From: CAHJXG01 sp965277495
GTDB lineage: Bacteria > Pseudomonadota > Alphaproteobacteria > Acetobacterales > Acetobacteraceae
Reading direction: 5' to 3'
Length of the DNA: 64,000 nucleotides
Assembly (NCBI GenBank): GCA_965277495.1
Contig: OZ255824.1
Coordinates: 3,968,001 to 4,032,000 of the forward strand
Position numbers and translations under genes: made by a program. Under the pieces are notes generated by a model, which was not told where the DNA came from, did no database searches, and was given only the letters and a program-made list of their open reading frames with translations. Shown here piece after piece: positions 16,845-24,847 of the stretch (positions are counted from its first letter, which is position 1; each line of letters begins with the position of its first letter).

Positions 16845-17633
16845 CTAAGCCTCGGTATTCTTGGCTTTTGCGACGCGTTCGCGCCGTACTGTACGCAATG
16901 GCACAGCCGCTGCAGGCCCAGCGCCCAATTCGGATGCCACAGCCGGCACCGCCGCCGGCGCAAGCACCGTTTCGGCGCGGGCGGACGCAAGCTGGGCGCG
17001 CAAGCTCTCAACCTCGCGCTGCAGCCGTTCCAACTCCTGCTGGCCGGCGTCCTGCGCGACCCGTGGCGGCGGAGCGTCGCCCTCGGGCTGTGTTTCCTGC
17101 GCCGGGGGCAACGGCTCGCTGCCGCGGTGGAATGGATTGAACATGCTCATCGCCCGCTCGATGATCGCCACGTTCTGCCGGCTCATTTCCTCGACGCCGG
17201 CCGGCAGGAACGGGCTGAAGGTTTGCTGCACCACTTGGCGCAACTGCTGCTGCTGGCGCGCGAAGGTCGACATCGCCTGTTCAAGGTATCGCGGCACCAC
17301 GCCCTGCAGGCTTCCGCCATAGAATCCGATCAACTGGCGCAGGAACGGCGTCGGCAGCATCGACGTGCCCTTGCTCTCCTCCTCGACGATGATCTGCGTC
17401 AAAACACCGCGCGTGATGTCTTCCCCGGACTTCGCGTCATAGACCACGAAGTCGCGCCCGGCACGGATCATGTCGGCGAGATTGTCCAGAGTGATGTAGC
17501 TGGACGTCTCAGTATTATACAATCGGCGGTTGGCGTATTTCTTGACTACAACCGGAGGTTGCGCGGCGGGCGGCGCCGCGTTGGATGGCTCCAAGCCAGA
17601 GGGCGAGTAGTTTGGGACGACGGATTGGGGCAT
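16845..17633 (-). CDS. phaR: Polyhydroxyalkanoate synthesis repressor PhaR
   Basis: A 262-residue repressor of phasin and PHA genes that also binds PHA granules. The conserved DNA-binding domain starts at about residue 29 (VVKKYANRRLYNTETSSYITLDNLADMIRAG), followed by the PHB accumulation regulatory domain with DITRGVLTQIIVEEES and MLPTPFLRQLIGFYGG. The C-terminal part has a coiled coil (about 190-225) and an Ala/Pro-rich tail. GAGGA precedes the ATG by 5 bases. It is divergent from phaA; the spacer has repeated GTTGCAGC elements that could be its operator. Confidence 0.92.
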   Translation of the reverse strand: MPQSVVPNYSPSGLEPSNAAPPAAQPPVVVKKYANRRLYNTETSSYITLDNLADMIRAGRDFVVYDAKSGEDITRGVLTQIIVEEESKGTSMLPTPFLRQLIGFYGGSLQGVVPRYLEQAMSTFARQQQQLRQVVQQTFSPFLPAGVEEMSRQNVAIIERAMSMFNPFHRGSEPLPPAQETQPEGDAPPPRVAQDAGQQELERLQREVESLRAQLASARAETVLAPAAVPAVASELGAGPAAAVPLRTVRRERVAKAKNTEA

Positions 17634-17643
17634 GGAGTCCTCG

Positions 17644-17681
17644 GTTGCAGCGGTGCTGCGACTGTATCACGCAGTTGCAGC
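17644..17681. promoter_or_regulatory. Candidate PhaR operator (GTTGCAGC direct repeats)
   Basis: GTTGCAGC at 17644-17651 and again at 17674-17681, exactly 30 bases apart, with GCAGC-GGT-GCTGC (17647-17659) as a small inverted repeat. PhaR proteins of Paracoccus and Rhodobacter recognise TGC/GCA-rich sites. The cluster is 11-48 bases upstream of the phaR start and about 210-250 bases before phaA. Confidence 0.45.
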
Positions 17682-17890
17682 ATTCGGCGAATTTACCAAG
17701 CGCTTCAAGTCCCTGGCGCGGACCGCATTGTGCCGTGACCGACTCTGGCCGCCGTCTTGCGTTGGCTGGTCGTCGGGCATATCGGGGTGACGCCCGGCCC
17801 TCGAGCCCAGGCGGCCCCGCAGAAGCCGCCGCCGGGCTGGTTGCGCAGGTTGTGAACGCCTATCTCATACAGACTGAGGGAGAACGAATA

Positions 17891-19063
17891 ATGGAAGACG
17901 TCGTCATCGTATCCGCCGCCCGCACCCCTGTGGGCAGCTTCAATGGGGCCTTCGCCTCCGTCCCAGCCCATGTGCTGGGCACCGTCGCCCTGCAGGCGGC
18001 GATGCAGCGGATCGGCATGGACCCGGCCGACGTGGACGAGGTGATCTTGGGCCAGGTGCTCACCGCCGCGCAGGGCCAGAACCCCGCACGGCAGGCCGCC
18101 CGCGCCGCCGGCATCCCGGACGGCAAGACCGCGTTCGGCATCAACCAGGTTTGCGGTTCGGGCCTGCGCACCGTGGCGCTGGCGGCGCAGCAGATACGCA
18201 CCGGCGAGAGCGCCATCGTCGCCGCCGGCGGCCAGGAGAGCATGAGCCAGTCCGCCCACGCCGCCTATTTGCGCGCGGGGACCAAGATGGGCGACCTCGG
18301 CCTGATCGACACCATGATCAAGGACGGCCTGTGGGACGCGTTCAACGGCTATCACATGGGCGCCACGGCCGAGAACGTCGCAACCGCATTCCAGATCACC
18401 CGTCCGCAGCAGGACGAGTTCGCGGCCGGCAGCCAGCAGAAGGCCTCGGCCGCGCAGAAGTCCGGGCGGTTCAAGGACGAGATCGCGCCGGTGACGATCA
18501 AGGGCCGCAAAGGCGAGACCGTCGTGGCCGATGACGAGTACATCCGTCACGACAGCACGCCCGAGATGATGGCGAAGCTGCGTCCGGCGTTCTCGAAGGA
18601 TGGCACCGTGACCGCCGGCAACGCCAGCGGCATCAACGACGGCGCCGCCGCCCTGATCGTCATGTCCGCCAGCGAGGCCGCGCGCCGCGGGCTTACGCCG
18701 CTCGCCCGCATCGCCAGTTTCGCCACCGCCGGCGTCGACCCGGCTGTCATGGGCACCGGCCCGATCCCCTCCAGCCGCAAGGCCCTGCAACGCGCCGGCT
18801 GGACCGCAGCCGACCTTGATTTGATTGAGGCCAACGAGGCCTTTGCCGCCCAAGCCTGTGCGGTCAACAAGGACATGGGCTGGGATACGGGTAAAGTGAA
18901 CGTGAACGGCGGCGCCATCGCCATCGGCCACCCGATCGGCGCATCCGGCGCCCGCGTCTTGGTGACTCTGCTGCACGAAATGCAGAAGCGCGACGCCAAG
19001 AAGGGCCTGGCCACGCTTTGCATCGGCGGCGGCATGGGCGTGGCCATGTGCCTGGAACGTTGA
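17891..19063 (+). CDS. phaA: Acetyl-CoA acetyltransferase (beta-ketothiolase)
   Basis: Condenses two acetyl-CoA to acetoacetyl-CoA, the first step of polyhydroxybutyrate synthesis. The 390-residue protein is the typical thiolase length. Motifs are VSAARTPVGSFNGAF, QVCGSGLRTVALA with the acylated cysteine near residue 88, VNVNGGAIAIGHPIGASGAR containing the catalytic His, and TLCIGGGMGVAM with the second catalytic Cys near 378. The ATG at 17891 has AGGGAGAA upstream; the open frame extends 100 codons further with no thiolase content. phaB follows after 83 bases. Confidence 0.95.
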   Translation: MEDVVIVSAARTPVGSFNGAFASVPAHVLGTVALQAAMQRIGMDPADVDEVILGQVLTAAQGQNPARQAARAAGIPDGKTAFGINQVCGSGLRTVALAAQQIRTGESAIVAAGGQESMSQSAHAAYLRAGTKMGDLGLIDTMIKDGLWDAFNGYHMGATAENVATAFQITRPQQDEFAAGSQQKASAAQKSGRFKDEIAPVTIKGRKGETVVADDEYIRHDSTPEMMAKLRPAFSKDGTVTAGNASGINDGAAALIVMSASEAARRGLTPLARIASFATAGVDPAVMGTGPIPSSRKALQRAGWTAADLDLIEANEAFAAQACAVNKDMGWDTGKVNVNGGAIAIGHPIGASGARVLVTLLHEMQKRDAKKGLATLCIGGGMGVAMCLER

Positions 19064-19092
19064 GGGCCGAGGTCTAGGGTCCCCGTCTAGCA

Positions 19093-19138
19093 CTCCCCTG
19101 GCAAAACGGCGAAGATAGTGCCGCTTAAGCCAGGGGAG
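19093..19138 (+). promoter_or_regulatory. Stem enclosing the phaB Shine-Dalgarno
   Basis: CTCCCCTGGC (19093-19102) is perfectly complementary to GCCAGGGGAG (19129-19138), a 10-bp stem with a 26-base loop; CGGC/GCCG (19107-19110 and 19120-19123) adds an inner stem. The right arm contains most of the Shine-Dalgarno GGGGAGGA (19133-19140) of phaB, whose ATG is at 19147. No T-run follows, so it is more like a translation-controlling hairpin than a terminator. Confidence 0.55.
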
Positions 19139-19146
19139 GACAAGCA

Positions 19147-19869
19147 ATGGCACGAGTTGCACTCGTAACGGGCGGAACACGCGGAATTGGGGCGGCCATC
19201 AGCACGGCGCTCAAGGCTGCCGGGCGGACGGTGATCGCAAGCTATGCCGGCAATGACGTGGCGGCCACCGCGTTCACGAACGAAACCGGGATTCCGAACA
19301 TCAAGTTCGACGCCGGTGATTATGCGGCGTGCGAGGCGGCAGTGGGCAAGATCCAGGCCGAGCATGGCCCCATCGAGATCTTGGTGAACAACGCCGGGAT
19401 CACCCGGGACACTACCATGGCCCGCATGACCCGCGACATGTGGGACGCTGTGGTCGACACCAACCTCGGCAGTTGCTTCAACCTGTGCAAGCTGACGTTC
19501 GACGGCATGCGTTCGGCGAAGTTCGGCCGGGTGGTGAACATCGGCAGCATCAACGGCCAGGCGGGTCAGTATGGCCAGGTGAACTATGCCGCCGCCAAAT
19601 CGGGCATCCACGGCTTCACCAAGGCGCTGGCCCAGGAGGGCGCGCGGTTCGGCATCACGGTGAACGCCATCGCGCCGGGCTATGTCGACACCGAGATGGT
19701 GCGCGCGGTGCCGCCGGACGTGCTGACGAAGATCGTGGCGCGCATTCCGATGGGCCGTTTGGGCCACGCCGAGGACATCGCCCGCGGGGTCACGTTCCTG
19801 ACGGCGGACGACGGCGATTTCATCACGGGCTCGACGCTGTCGATCAACGGCGGGCAGCATATGTATTAG
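19147..19869 (+). CDS. phaB: Acetoacetyl-CoA reductase (NADPH)
   Basis: Reduces acetoacetyl-CoA to (R)-3-hydroxybutyryl-CoA, the monomer for PHB synthase. The 240-residue classical SDR has TGGTRGIG (residues 9-16), NNAGITRD, the catalytic Ser in NIGSINGQAGQYGQ, YAAAKSG (Tyr and Lys), and NAIAPGYVDT; the QAGQ-GQ-NY-AAKSG context and the C-terminal TLSINGGQHMY are typical of PhbB rather than FabG. The ATG has GGGGAGGA seven bases upstream, inside a hairpin. It is downstream of phaA, but the PHA synthase phaC is not in the window. Confidence 0.95.
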   Translation: MARVALVTGGTRGIGAAISTALKAAGRTVIASYAGNDVAATAFTNETGIPNIKFDAGDYAACEAAVGKIQAEHGPIEILVNNAGITRDTTMARMTRDMWDAVVDTNLGSCFNLCKLTFDGMRSAKFGRVVNIGSINGQAGQYGQVNYAAAKSGIHGFTKALAQEGARFGITVNAIAPGYVDTEMVRAVPPDVLTKIVARIPMGRLGHAEDIARGVTFLTADDGDFITGSTLSINGGQHMY

Positions 19870-19937
19870 GGCGCTTTCTGGGGCGCATTTTGGGCGCAGT
19901 CTCGGCTGCAGCATTTGGCGCAGGCCCGGCTGCGACC

Positions 19938-20777
19938 GTGGCCGGGTGCGGCGCGATTGGGCTATGGGCGTTTCTGGCCCTGTTGTCGCGCGCTGCATCC
20001 GAAGTGCCGCCATTGCAATTGACGGCAATGAGTTTTGGGATTTCAGCGTCCTTGGGCGTTGCATGGCTGGCGGGGCGAGGGCAGCTCACCGAACTTCGCC
20101 AGCCCCTGCTGGTTTGGCTGCATGGGGTTGGCGGACTGTTCGGCTTTCATGCGCTGTACTTCGCGTCCCTCGCCTATGCGCCGGCCGTAACGGCAAACTT
20201 GATCAATTATACCTGGCCGTTGCTGCTGGTGCTGCTGTCGGCCGTTGTGCTGCGGCTGCGGCTCACCTGGCGGCATGTGCTGGGGACCGCGCTGGCGTTG
20301 CTCGGGTGCGCTGCACTGCTCAGCGGCGCGGCGGCATTTCCGCCCGGCGCCATCGTCGGCTACGGCCTTGCCGCCGCGAGTGCCGTCGTTTGGGCCGCCT
20401 ACTCCGTGCTGGCCCGGCGCTTCGCCGCAGTGCCGTCGGGCGCGGTCGCCGGCTTCTGCGGCGCGACGGCGTTGCTCGCCGCCGCCCTGCACACCCTTAC
20501 CGGCGCATGGGTCGCGCCTAGTCCGGCGGCTTGGCTGGCCATGATCGCGATGGGGATTGGGCCGGTCGGCATCGCCTTCGCCCTATGGGACACCGGCATG
20601 AAACGCGGCGACCCGCGTTTGCTCGGTACCCTGGCCTTCGCCACTCCGGTGCTGTCGACACTGTTGCTGACTGCGGCCGGACTGGCGCCGTTCACGGCCG
20701 TAACGGTTCTGGCGTCGGTGCTTGTCGCCGCCGGTGGTTATGTCGGGGCGCGGGGGGCCGGGATCAGAACGGCTTGA
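19938..20777 (+). CDS. EamA/DMT family transporter
   Basis: A 279-residue inner-membrane protein of the drug/metabolite transporter superfamily, with about ten hydrophobic segments in two EamA halves; WPLLLVLLSAVVLRLRLTWRHVLGTALALLGC is a typical mid-first-half stretch. The substrate is unknown; family members export amino acids or other metabolites. The best start is GTG at 19938, which places the first helix as GAIGLWAFLALLSR, but no clear ribosome binding site was seen, so the start is uncertain. The last 14 bases overlap the end of the convergent DUF4175 gene. Confidence 0.75.
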   Translation: MAGCGAIGLWAFLALLSRAASEVPPLQLTAMSFGISASLGVAWLAGRGQLTELRQPLLVWLHGVGGLFGFHALYFASLAYAPAVTANLINYTWPLLLVLLSAVVLRLRLTWRHVLGTALALLGCAALLSGAAAFPPGAIVGYGLAAASAVVWAAYSVLARRFAAVPSGAVAGFCGATALLAAALHTLTGAWVAPSPAAWLAMIAMGIGPVGIAFALWDTGMKRGDPRLLGTLAFATPVLSTLLLTAAGLAPFTAVTVLASVLVAAGGYVGARGAGIRTA

Positions 20778-23376
20778 GCAGCCGGTCGATATAATCGAGT
20801 TCCGGCTGCGGGCGGGTCCGCTCGGCGCCGCGGCGGCGCAGTTCCTCCTGAATCGCGCGGGTGCGGGCCTCCTCCATCTGATCGGGCACGCGGACATCGC
20901 CGCTCTCGTTCGTGCCGGACGTGCCCTGCTGCAGCGGGCGGCCCATCGGGTCGCGCCGCGCGGTGCGACGGTGGCCCGGCCCCGGGGCGTCGCCCGGACG
21001 CTGTCCCGTGCTTTGTCCGTCGCGGTTCGAATTGTCTTGCCCGCCCTCGCCGAATTGGCCGGGCTCGCCGCCTTCGCCCTCCTCGCCTTCGCCCTCGCCG
21101 GGTTCCTTGCCGGTGCCGAACTGCCGGGCCATCTGCTGGCCCATCTCCTTGCCGCCCTTTTGCAGCGCCTCGATCGCCTTGGTTTGCGCGTTGCCCGCCG
21201 CCGCATCCCGTCCCTCGGCCAGAGCCTGCCCAGCCTCCCGCATCGCCATGTCCGCCTCGCCCAGCGGAGCCGGGACCTGCCCGGTCAGGTCGCCGAACCG
21301 CTGCATCAATTCGCCAAGCGCCCGGCGAAGCGCCTTTTGGCCGCGCCCGTCAGCGTCCCGGGAAGCTGCCGGCCCAGGTTGGTTAGGGCTTGGCTGGCTG
21401 GGGCCTGGCTGGCCCGGCGGTGCCTGGTTCGGCTGCGGGCGGTGTGGTGGATCCATGGCCGAGCGCGCCTGGCTGCGGTCCAGCAATCCGCCCTCGCGGC
21501 GGACCATGTCCTGCACGGCGTCCATCTGCTGCCGCCCGCGCTGCCGCCGCTCGGCGTTCTTCTTCTCTTGCTCCTGCCCGTGCTCGGGCCGGGCATTCTG
21601 CAGTTGCTCCAGCAGCTTCTCCAGCTCGGCCATCTGCTGGCGGGCGTCGTCCATCCGGCCCTCGCGGGCGGCGTCGCGCATCTGCTCGGCCATGCGGTCC
21701 AGGTCGCGGCTGTTCATCTTCGGCGCGGTCGAGTCATAGGGCAGTTCGGTCCCATCCCGCCGCGCCTGCTCGGCCAGTGCCTCCATATGGCGCTGGATCG
21801 CCTCGCGCAGCTCCTGCATGCGGCGGTCGACCTCGGCGCGTTCGGCCGGCGTGTCGCGGTTGTTGTCCAAGGCGTCCCGCGCCGCCTGCCGCGCCGCCTC
21901 GAGCGCCCGCGCCGTCCGCTCCGCCGCGCCTTCCTCCAGCGCCAGCGCCAACTCCCAAAGCCGCGACTGCGCCTCATCCACCGCAGCATTGCCCCGGCCT
22001 CGAACCAACAGCGAACCGACGGCGCGCAAATTGAGCAACAACCCCATCGAGGTCTCGGCGTTCTCCGGCGCGTCCGCCAACGCGCCCAGCGCCTCTTGCG
22101 CCTGTTTCCGCTGGTCCGGCGTCAGGCTGAGCTGCCGCCGCACTGCCAGCAGCGCGCGCGCCAGCGGGTTCTGGAATGACCGTTCCGGCAGCACAAAATC
22201 CGCGTCTGGGCTCGTGCCGGCCTGGCCCAAAGCATCGCGGGCCACGAGCCGGGCCAGCACCGGCAACCCGGCCCAGGGATGCGCGGTCAAATCCTGCAAC
22301 TGGACGCCTTGCGCCCGCTTCGGCGCACCGGCCAGCGTGACCGGCACCAGCAAGGGAGCCGCATCCGGTCGATCCCGCAGACGCAGCTCGGCCTGCAGCC
22401 CGGCGACGCCATAATCGTCCTCGGTCCGCCAGGCCAACCGGGTCTGCTGCGTCGGACGGTCGCCGGACTGCGCGGCCCCTGGCGGGTCGGTGAAGGCGGC
22501 GGTGGGTGGACGGTCGGGGATCACCGTCAACGCCCAGGATGCCGCCACTCCGCCACGCCGCTGCACCGACAGCGTGCCGCTGGCCGCCAGGTCGCGCTCC
22601 GCCTGCCAGCTTGCCCCGTCCAGCGCGCGGAACGGTTCGGATACGCCGTCGAGCGTCAGGCTCGGCTCGCCGCTGCCGCCGGTGACGCTGACGGTCAAAT
22701 GCGATCCGGCCGGCGCCGACACGGTTTTGCTATTCGGATGCAGGAACAGCGGCGGCAGCCCGGTGTAGCCCGGCGGCGTGATCCAGGCCTGCACGACCGT
22801 GCCAGGCGCCGCCGGTCCGGACGGGATCGTTGGCATAAAACCACGCACCAGGCGGGCGCCGGCGTCCGGCCCGGCCATCACCCAAGATGCGCCCAGGCCC
22901 AGCAGCACCGCACCACGCAGCGCCCAGCCATCCCGGGCCGCAAGGCCGGGCCGCGGCTGGCCGACACGCAGCCGCCGCACCTGCGCGCCAAGCCGTGCCA
23001 TATGGACTTGCCATAGCGCGGCGGCCTCCACGGACGCCGCCGCCGGCTGGTCGGCAAGGGCAGCGAGCGGACGATGGCGCAGGCCCGAGGCGCGTTCCAA
23101 TCGCCGGTCGGCCTCGGCGTCGGTCGGCGCATGGACCCAGCGCAACCCGCGCCACAACGCCACGGCGGCCAGAAGCAGTACGACCGCAAGCAAGGCCAGG
23201 CGCGGCCAGGACGGCAATGCCCCGGGGATATCCAGCAGCGCCGCGCAGGCGTAGGCGCCCAATATGCCAAGTGCCGGCCAAACGGCGGGCCAAAGCTGTT
23301 CGAACCACAACGCCAGCCGGGCAGCCGCGCGTTTCCGGCCCAGCATCCGCGCCGCGGGCGACGCCGGGCCGGCCAC
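20764..23376 (-). CDS. DUF4175/TIGR02302 family membrane protein
   Basis: An 870-residue protein of the alphaproteobacterial TIGR02302 family. Two or three N-terminal transmembrane segments (about residues 25-75, and again near 150) are followed by a large presumably periplasmic part, then a long charged coiled coil (about 430-630, with many Gln, Arg, Glu) and a Pro/Gln/Gly-rich C-terminus (GEGEGEEGEGG, ending in LDYIDRLLKPF). Function is unknown. Two GTG starts are possible: 23412, overlapping lysA by 37 bases, and 23376, which shares one base with the lysA stop (TAGTG) and is preferred. It is the last gene of the argH operon. Confidence 0.8.
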   Translation of the reverse strand: MAGPASPAARMLGRKRAAARLALWFEQLWPAVWPALGILGAYACAALLDIPGALPSWPRLALLAVVLLLAAVALWRGLRWVHAPTDAEADRRLERASGLRHRPLAALADQPAAASVEAAALWQVHMARLGAQVRRLRVGQPRPGLAARDGWALRGAVLLGLGASWVMAGPDAGARLVRGFMPTIPSGPAAPGTVVQAWITPPGYTGLPPLFLHPNSKTVSAPAGSHLTVSVTGGSGEPSLTLDGVSEPFRALDGASWQAERDLAASGTLSVQRRGGVAASWALTVIPDRPPTAAFTDPPGAAQSGDRPTQQTRLAWRTEDDYGVAGLQAELRLRDRPDAAPLLVPVTLAGAPKRAQGVQLQDLTAHPWAGLPVLARLVARDALGQAGTSPDADFVLPERSFQNPLARALLAVRRQLSLTPDQRKQAQEALGALADAPENAETSMGLLLNLRAVGSLLVRGRGNAAVDEAQSRLWELALALEEGAAERTARALEAARQAARDALDNNRDTPAERAEVDRRMQELREAIQRHMEALAEQARRDGTELPYDSTAPKMNSRDLDRMAEQMRDAAREGRMDDARQQMAELEKLLEQLQNARPEHGQEQEKKNAERRQRGRQQMDAVQDMVRREGGLLDRSQARSAMDPPHRPQPNQAPPGQPGPSQPSPNQPGPAASRDADGRGQKALRRALGELMQRFGDLTGQVPAPLGEADMAMREAGQALAEGRDAAAGNAQTKAIEALQKGGKEMGQQMARQFGTGKEPGEGEGEEGEGGEPGQFGEGGQDNSNRDGQSTGQRPGDAPGPGHRRTARRDPMGRPLQQGTSGTNESGDVRVPDQMEEARTRAIQEELRRRGAERTRPQPELDYIDRLLKPF

Positions 23377-24716
23377 TACCCGAGCCAGTCCGGAATGGTC
23401 TCCCCAGCCCACAACGCCTCGATCGGCTGGCGCGCGCGGATCACCGACCAGCGCTCGCCGTCGACCAGCACCTGGGCGGCCAACGGCCGCGCGTTGTAGG
23501 TGGAGCTCATAACCGAACCATATGCGCCTGCATCCAGGATCGCCAAGCGGGCATTGCGCGCGAGCGGCGGCAGGTTGCGGCCGCGGGCGAAGGTGTCCCC
23601 GCTTTCACACACGGGCCCGACGACGTCGGTGGGCGCAACGGGCTGAACCGCATCCACTGCCGAAACCGGGACGATGCCGTGCCATGCGTCATACATCGCC
23701 GGGCGCAGCAGGTCGTTCATCGCCGCATCCAGCACCACGAAACGCCGGTTTCCCGTCGATTTCACCAGCGCCACCGAGGCCAGCAGCAGGCCGGCCGCCC
23801 CGACCAGCCAGCGGCCCGGCTCGATCGCCAACGTCAGATCCATGCCGCCGAGCGTCGCCCGGACCGCGCCGGCGAAGGCGGCGGGGGAGGCGGCGGGCTC
23901 GTCGCGGTAGCCGAGCCCGAGACCGCCGCCGCAATCGACCATGCCCACGGCTTGCCCGGACGCGCGCAACGCCCGCACCAGCTCGGCGGTGCGGGAAAAG
24001 GCGGTGCGGTATGGCGTCATGGACATGATCTGGCTGCCGATGTGCAGCGCCAGCCCAACCGGCCGGATGCCCGGCAGGCCCGCCGCATGGGCATACAGCC
24101 CGGACGCTTCGCCATAAGCGATGCCGAACTTGTTGTCGGCGCGGCCCGTCGTGATCTTGGCGTGGGTGCCGGCGTCGACGTCCGGGTTGATGCGCAGCGC
24201 AATCTGCGCCGTGCGGCCCATGCCCTGCGCGATGCCGGACAGCATCTCGAGCTCCTCGGCGCTCTCGACGTTGATCTGGCCGACCCCGGCCTCCAACGCC
24301 AGCCGCAGCTCCCAATCGGCCTTGCCGACGCCGGAGAACACGATCTCGCTTGGTGCGATGCCCCCGAGCTGGGCACGCCGCAGCTCGCCGCCGCTGACCA
24401 CGTCGGCGCCCGCGCCACCCTGCGCCATGATGCGCAGCACGGCCAGGTGGTCGTTCGCCTTGACGGCATAGTGAACCTGCGCCGGCAGCTTCGCCTCCAT
24501 GAGCGCCCTGCGCAACGCAAGCAGCCGCCCGCGGATGCTGCCGGCCGAGAGCACCCATGTCGGCGTGCCCATCGTGTCGGCGACGGCGTTGAGCGGCACG
24601 GCCTCCATCAGCAGCCCGTCCATGGCGTGCATCGACAGATGCGGACGGGCGGCGATCAGCTCGGCGATCGTAGGATCGGGCTCGTGCGCGAGGGCGGCGG
24701 GATGCGGCATGGTCAC
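23376..24716 (-). CDS. lysA: Diaminopimelate decarboxylase
   Basis: PLP enzyme converting meso-diaminopimelate to L-lysine. The 446-residue protein has the fold III decarboxylase signature: HYAVKAND with the PLP lysine at residue 86, GADVVSGGELRRA, VGLALHIGSQI, VDCGGGLGLGY (phosphate-binding Gly cluster), EPGRWLVG and GPVCESGDTF, where the Cys comes from the partner subunit's active site. The frame opens GTG-ACC-ATG: GTG at 24716 overlaps the stop of the small lipoprotein gene (GTGA), and ATG at 24710 is the alternative. Confidence 0.95.
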   Translation of the reverse strand: MTMPHPAALAHEPDPTIAELIAARPHLSMHAMDGLLMEAVPLNAVADTMGTPTWVLSAGSIRGRLLALRRALMEAKLPAQVHYAVKANDHLAVLRIMAQGGAGADVVSGGELRRAQLGGIAPSEIVFSGVGKADWELRLALEAGVGQINVESAEELEMLSGIAQGMGRTAQIALRINPDVDAGTHAKITTGRADNKFGIAYGEASGLYAHAAGLPGIRPVGLALHIGSQIMSMTPYRTAFSRTAELVRALRASGQAVGMVDCGGGLGLGYRDEPAASPAAFAGAVRATLGGMDLTLAIEPGRWLVGAAGLLLASVALVKSTGNRRFVVLDAAMNDLLRPAMYDAWHGIVPVSAVDAVQPVAPTDVVGPVCESGDTFARGRNLPPLARNARLAILDAGAYGSVMSSTYNARPLAAQVLVDGERWSVIRARQPIEALWAGETIPDWLG

Positions 24717-24847
24717 CGGGACGGGTAGGTGCGGGGGTAGGTCACTTCGCTGGCCGGGCCGGGTGGGCTAGGCGCGCCCTTCTTTCCGCACGCCGTGAGA
24801 AGGAACAGCGCAATCAGCAAGGGGGCGACCACCATGGCGGCCCTCAT
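24713..24847 (-). CDS. Small lipoprotein between argH and lysA (LptM/YifL-like)
   Basis: A 44-residue lipoprotein that is easily missed. It has a hydrophobic signal (VVAPLLIALFLL) and a lipobox LTAC with Cys20, followed by GKKGAPSPP. This short C-G-x-K-G-x-x-x-P pattern and the position next to lysA match the YifL/LptM family; in E. coli LptM supports maturation of the LptD LPS translocon. It overlaps argH by ATGA and lysA by GTGA, so all three are translationally coupled. Function here is inference from family and context. Confidence 0.8.
   Translation of the reverse strand: MRAAMVVAPLLIALFLLTACGKKGAPSPPGPASEVTYPRTYPSR

Noticed and set aside
17705..19180. A 491-codon open frame antisense to phaA
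   Set aside because: Opposite to a clear thiolase, with composition of a shadow frame and no motifs.
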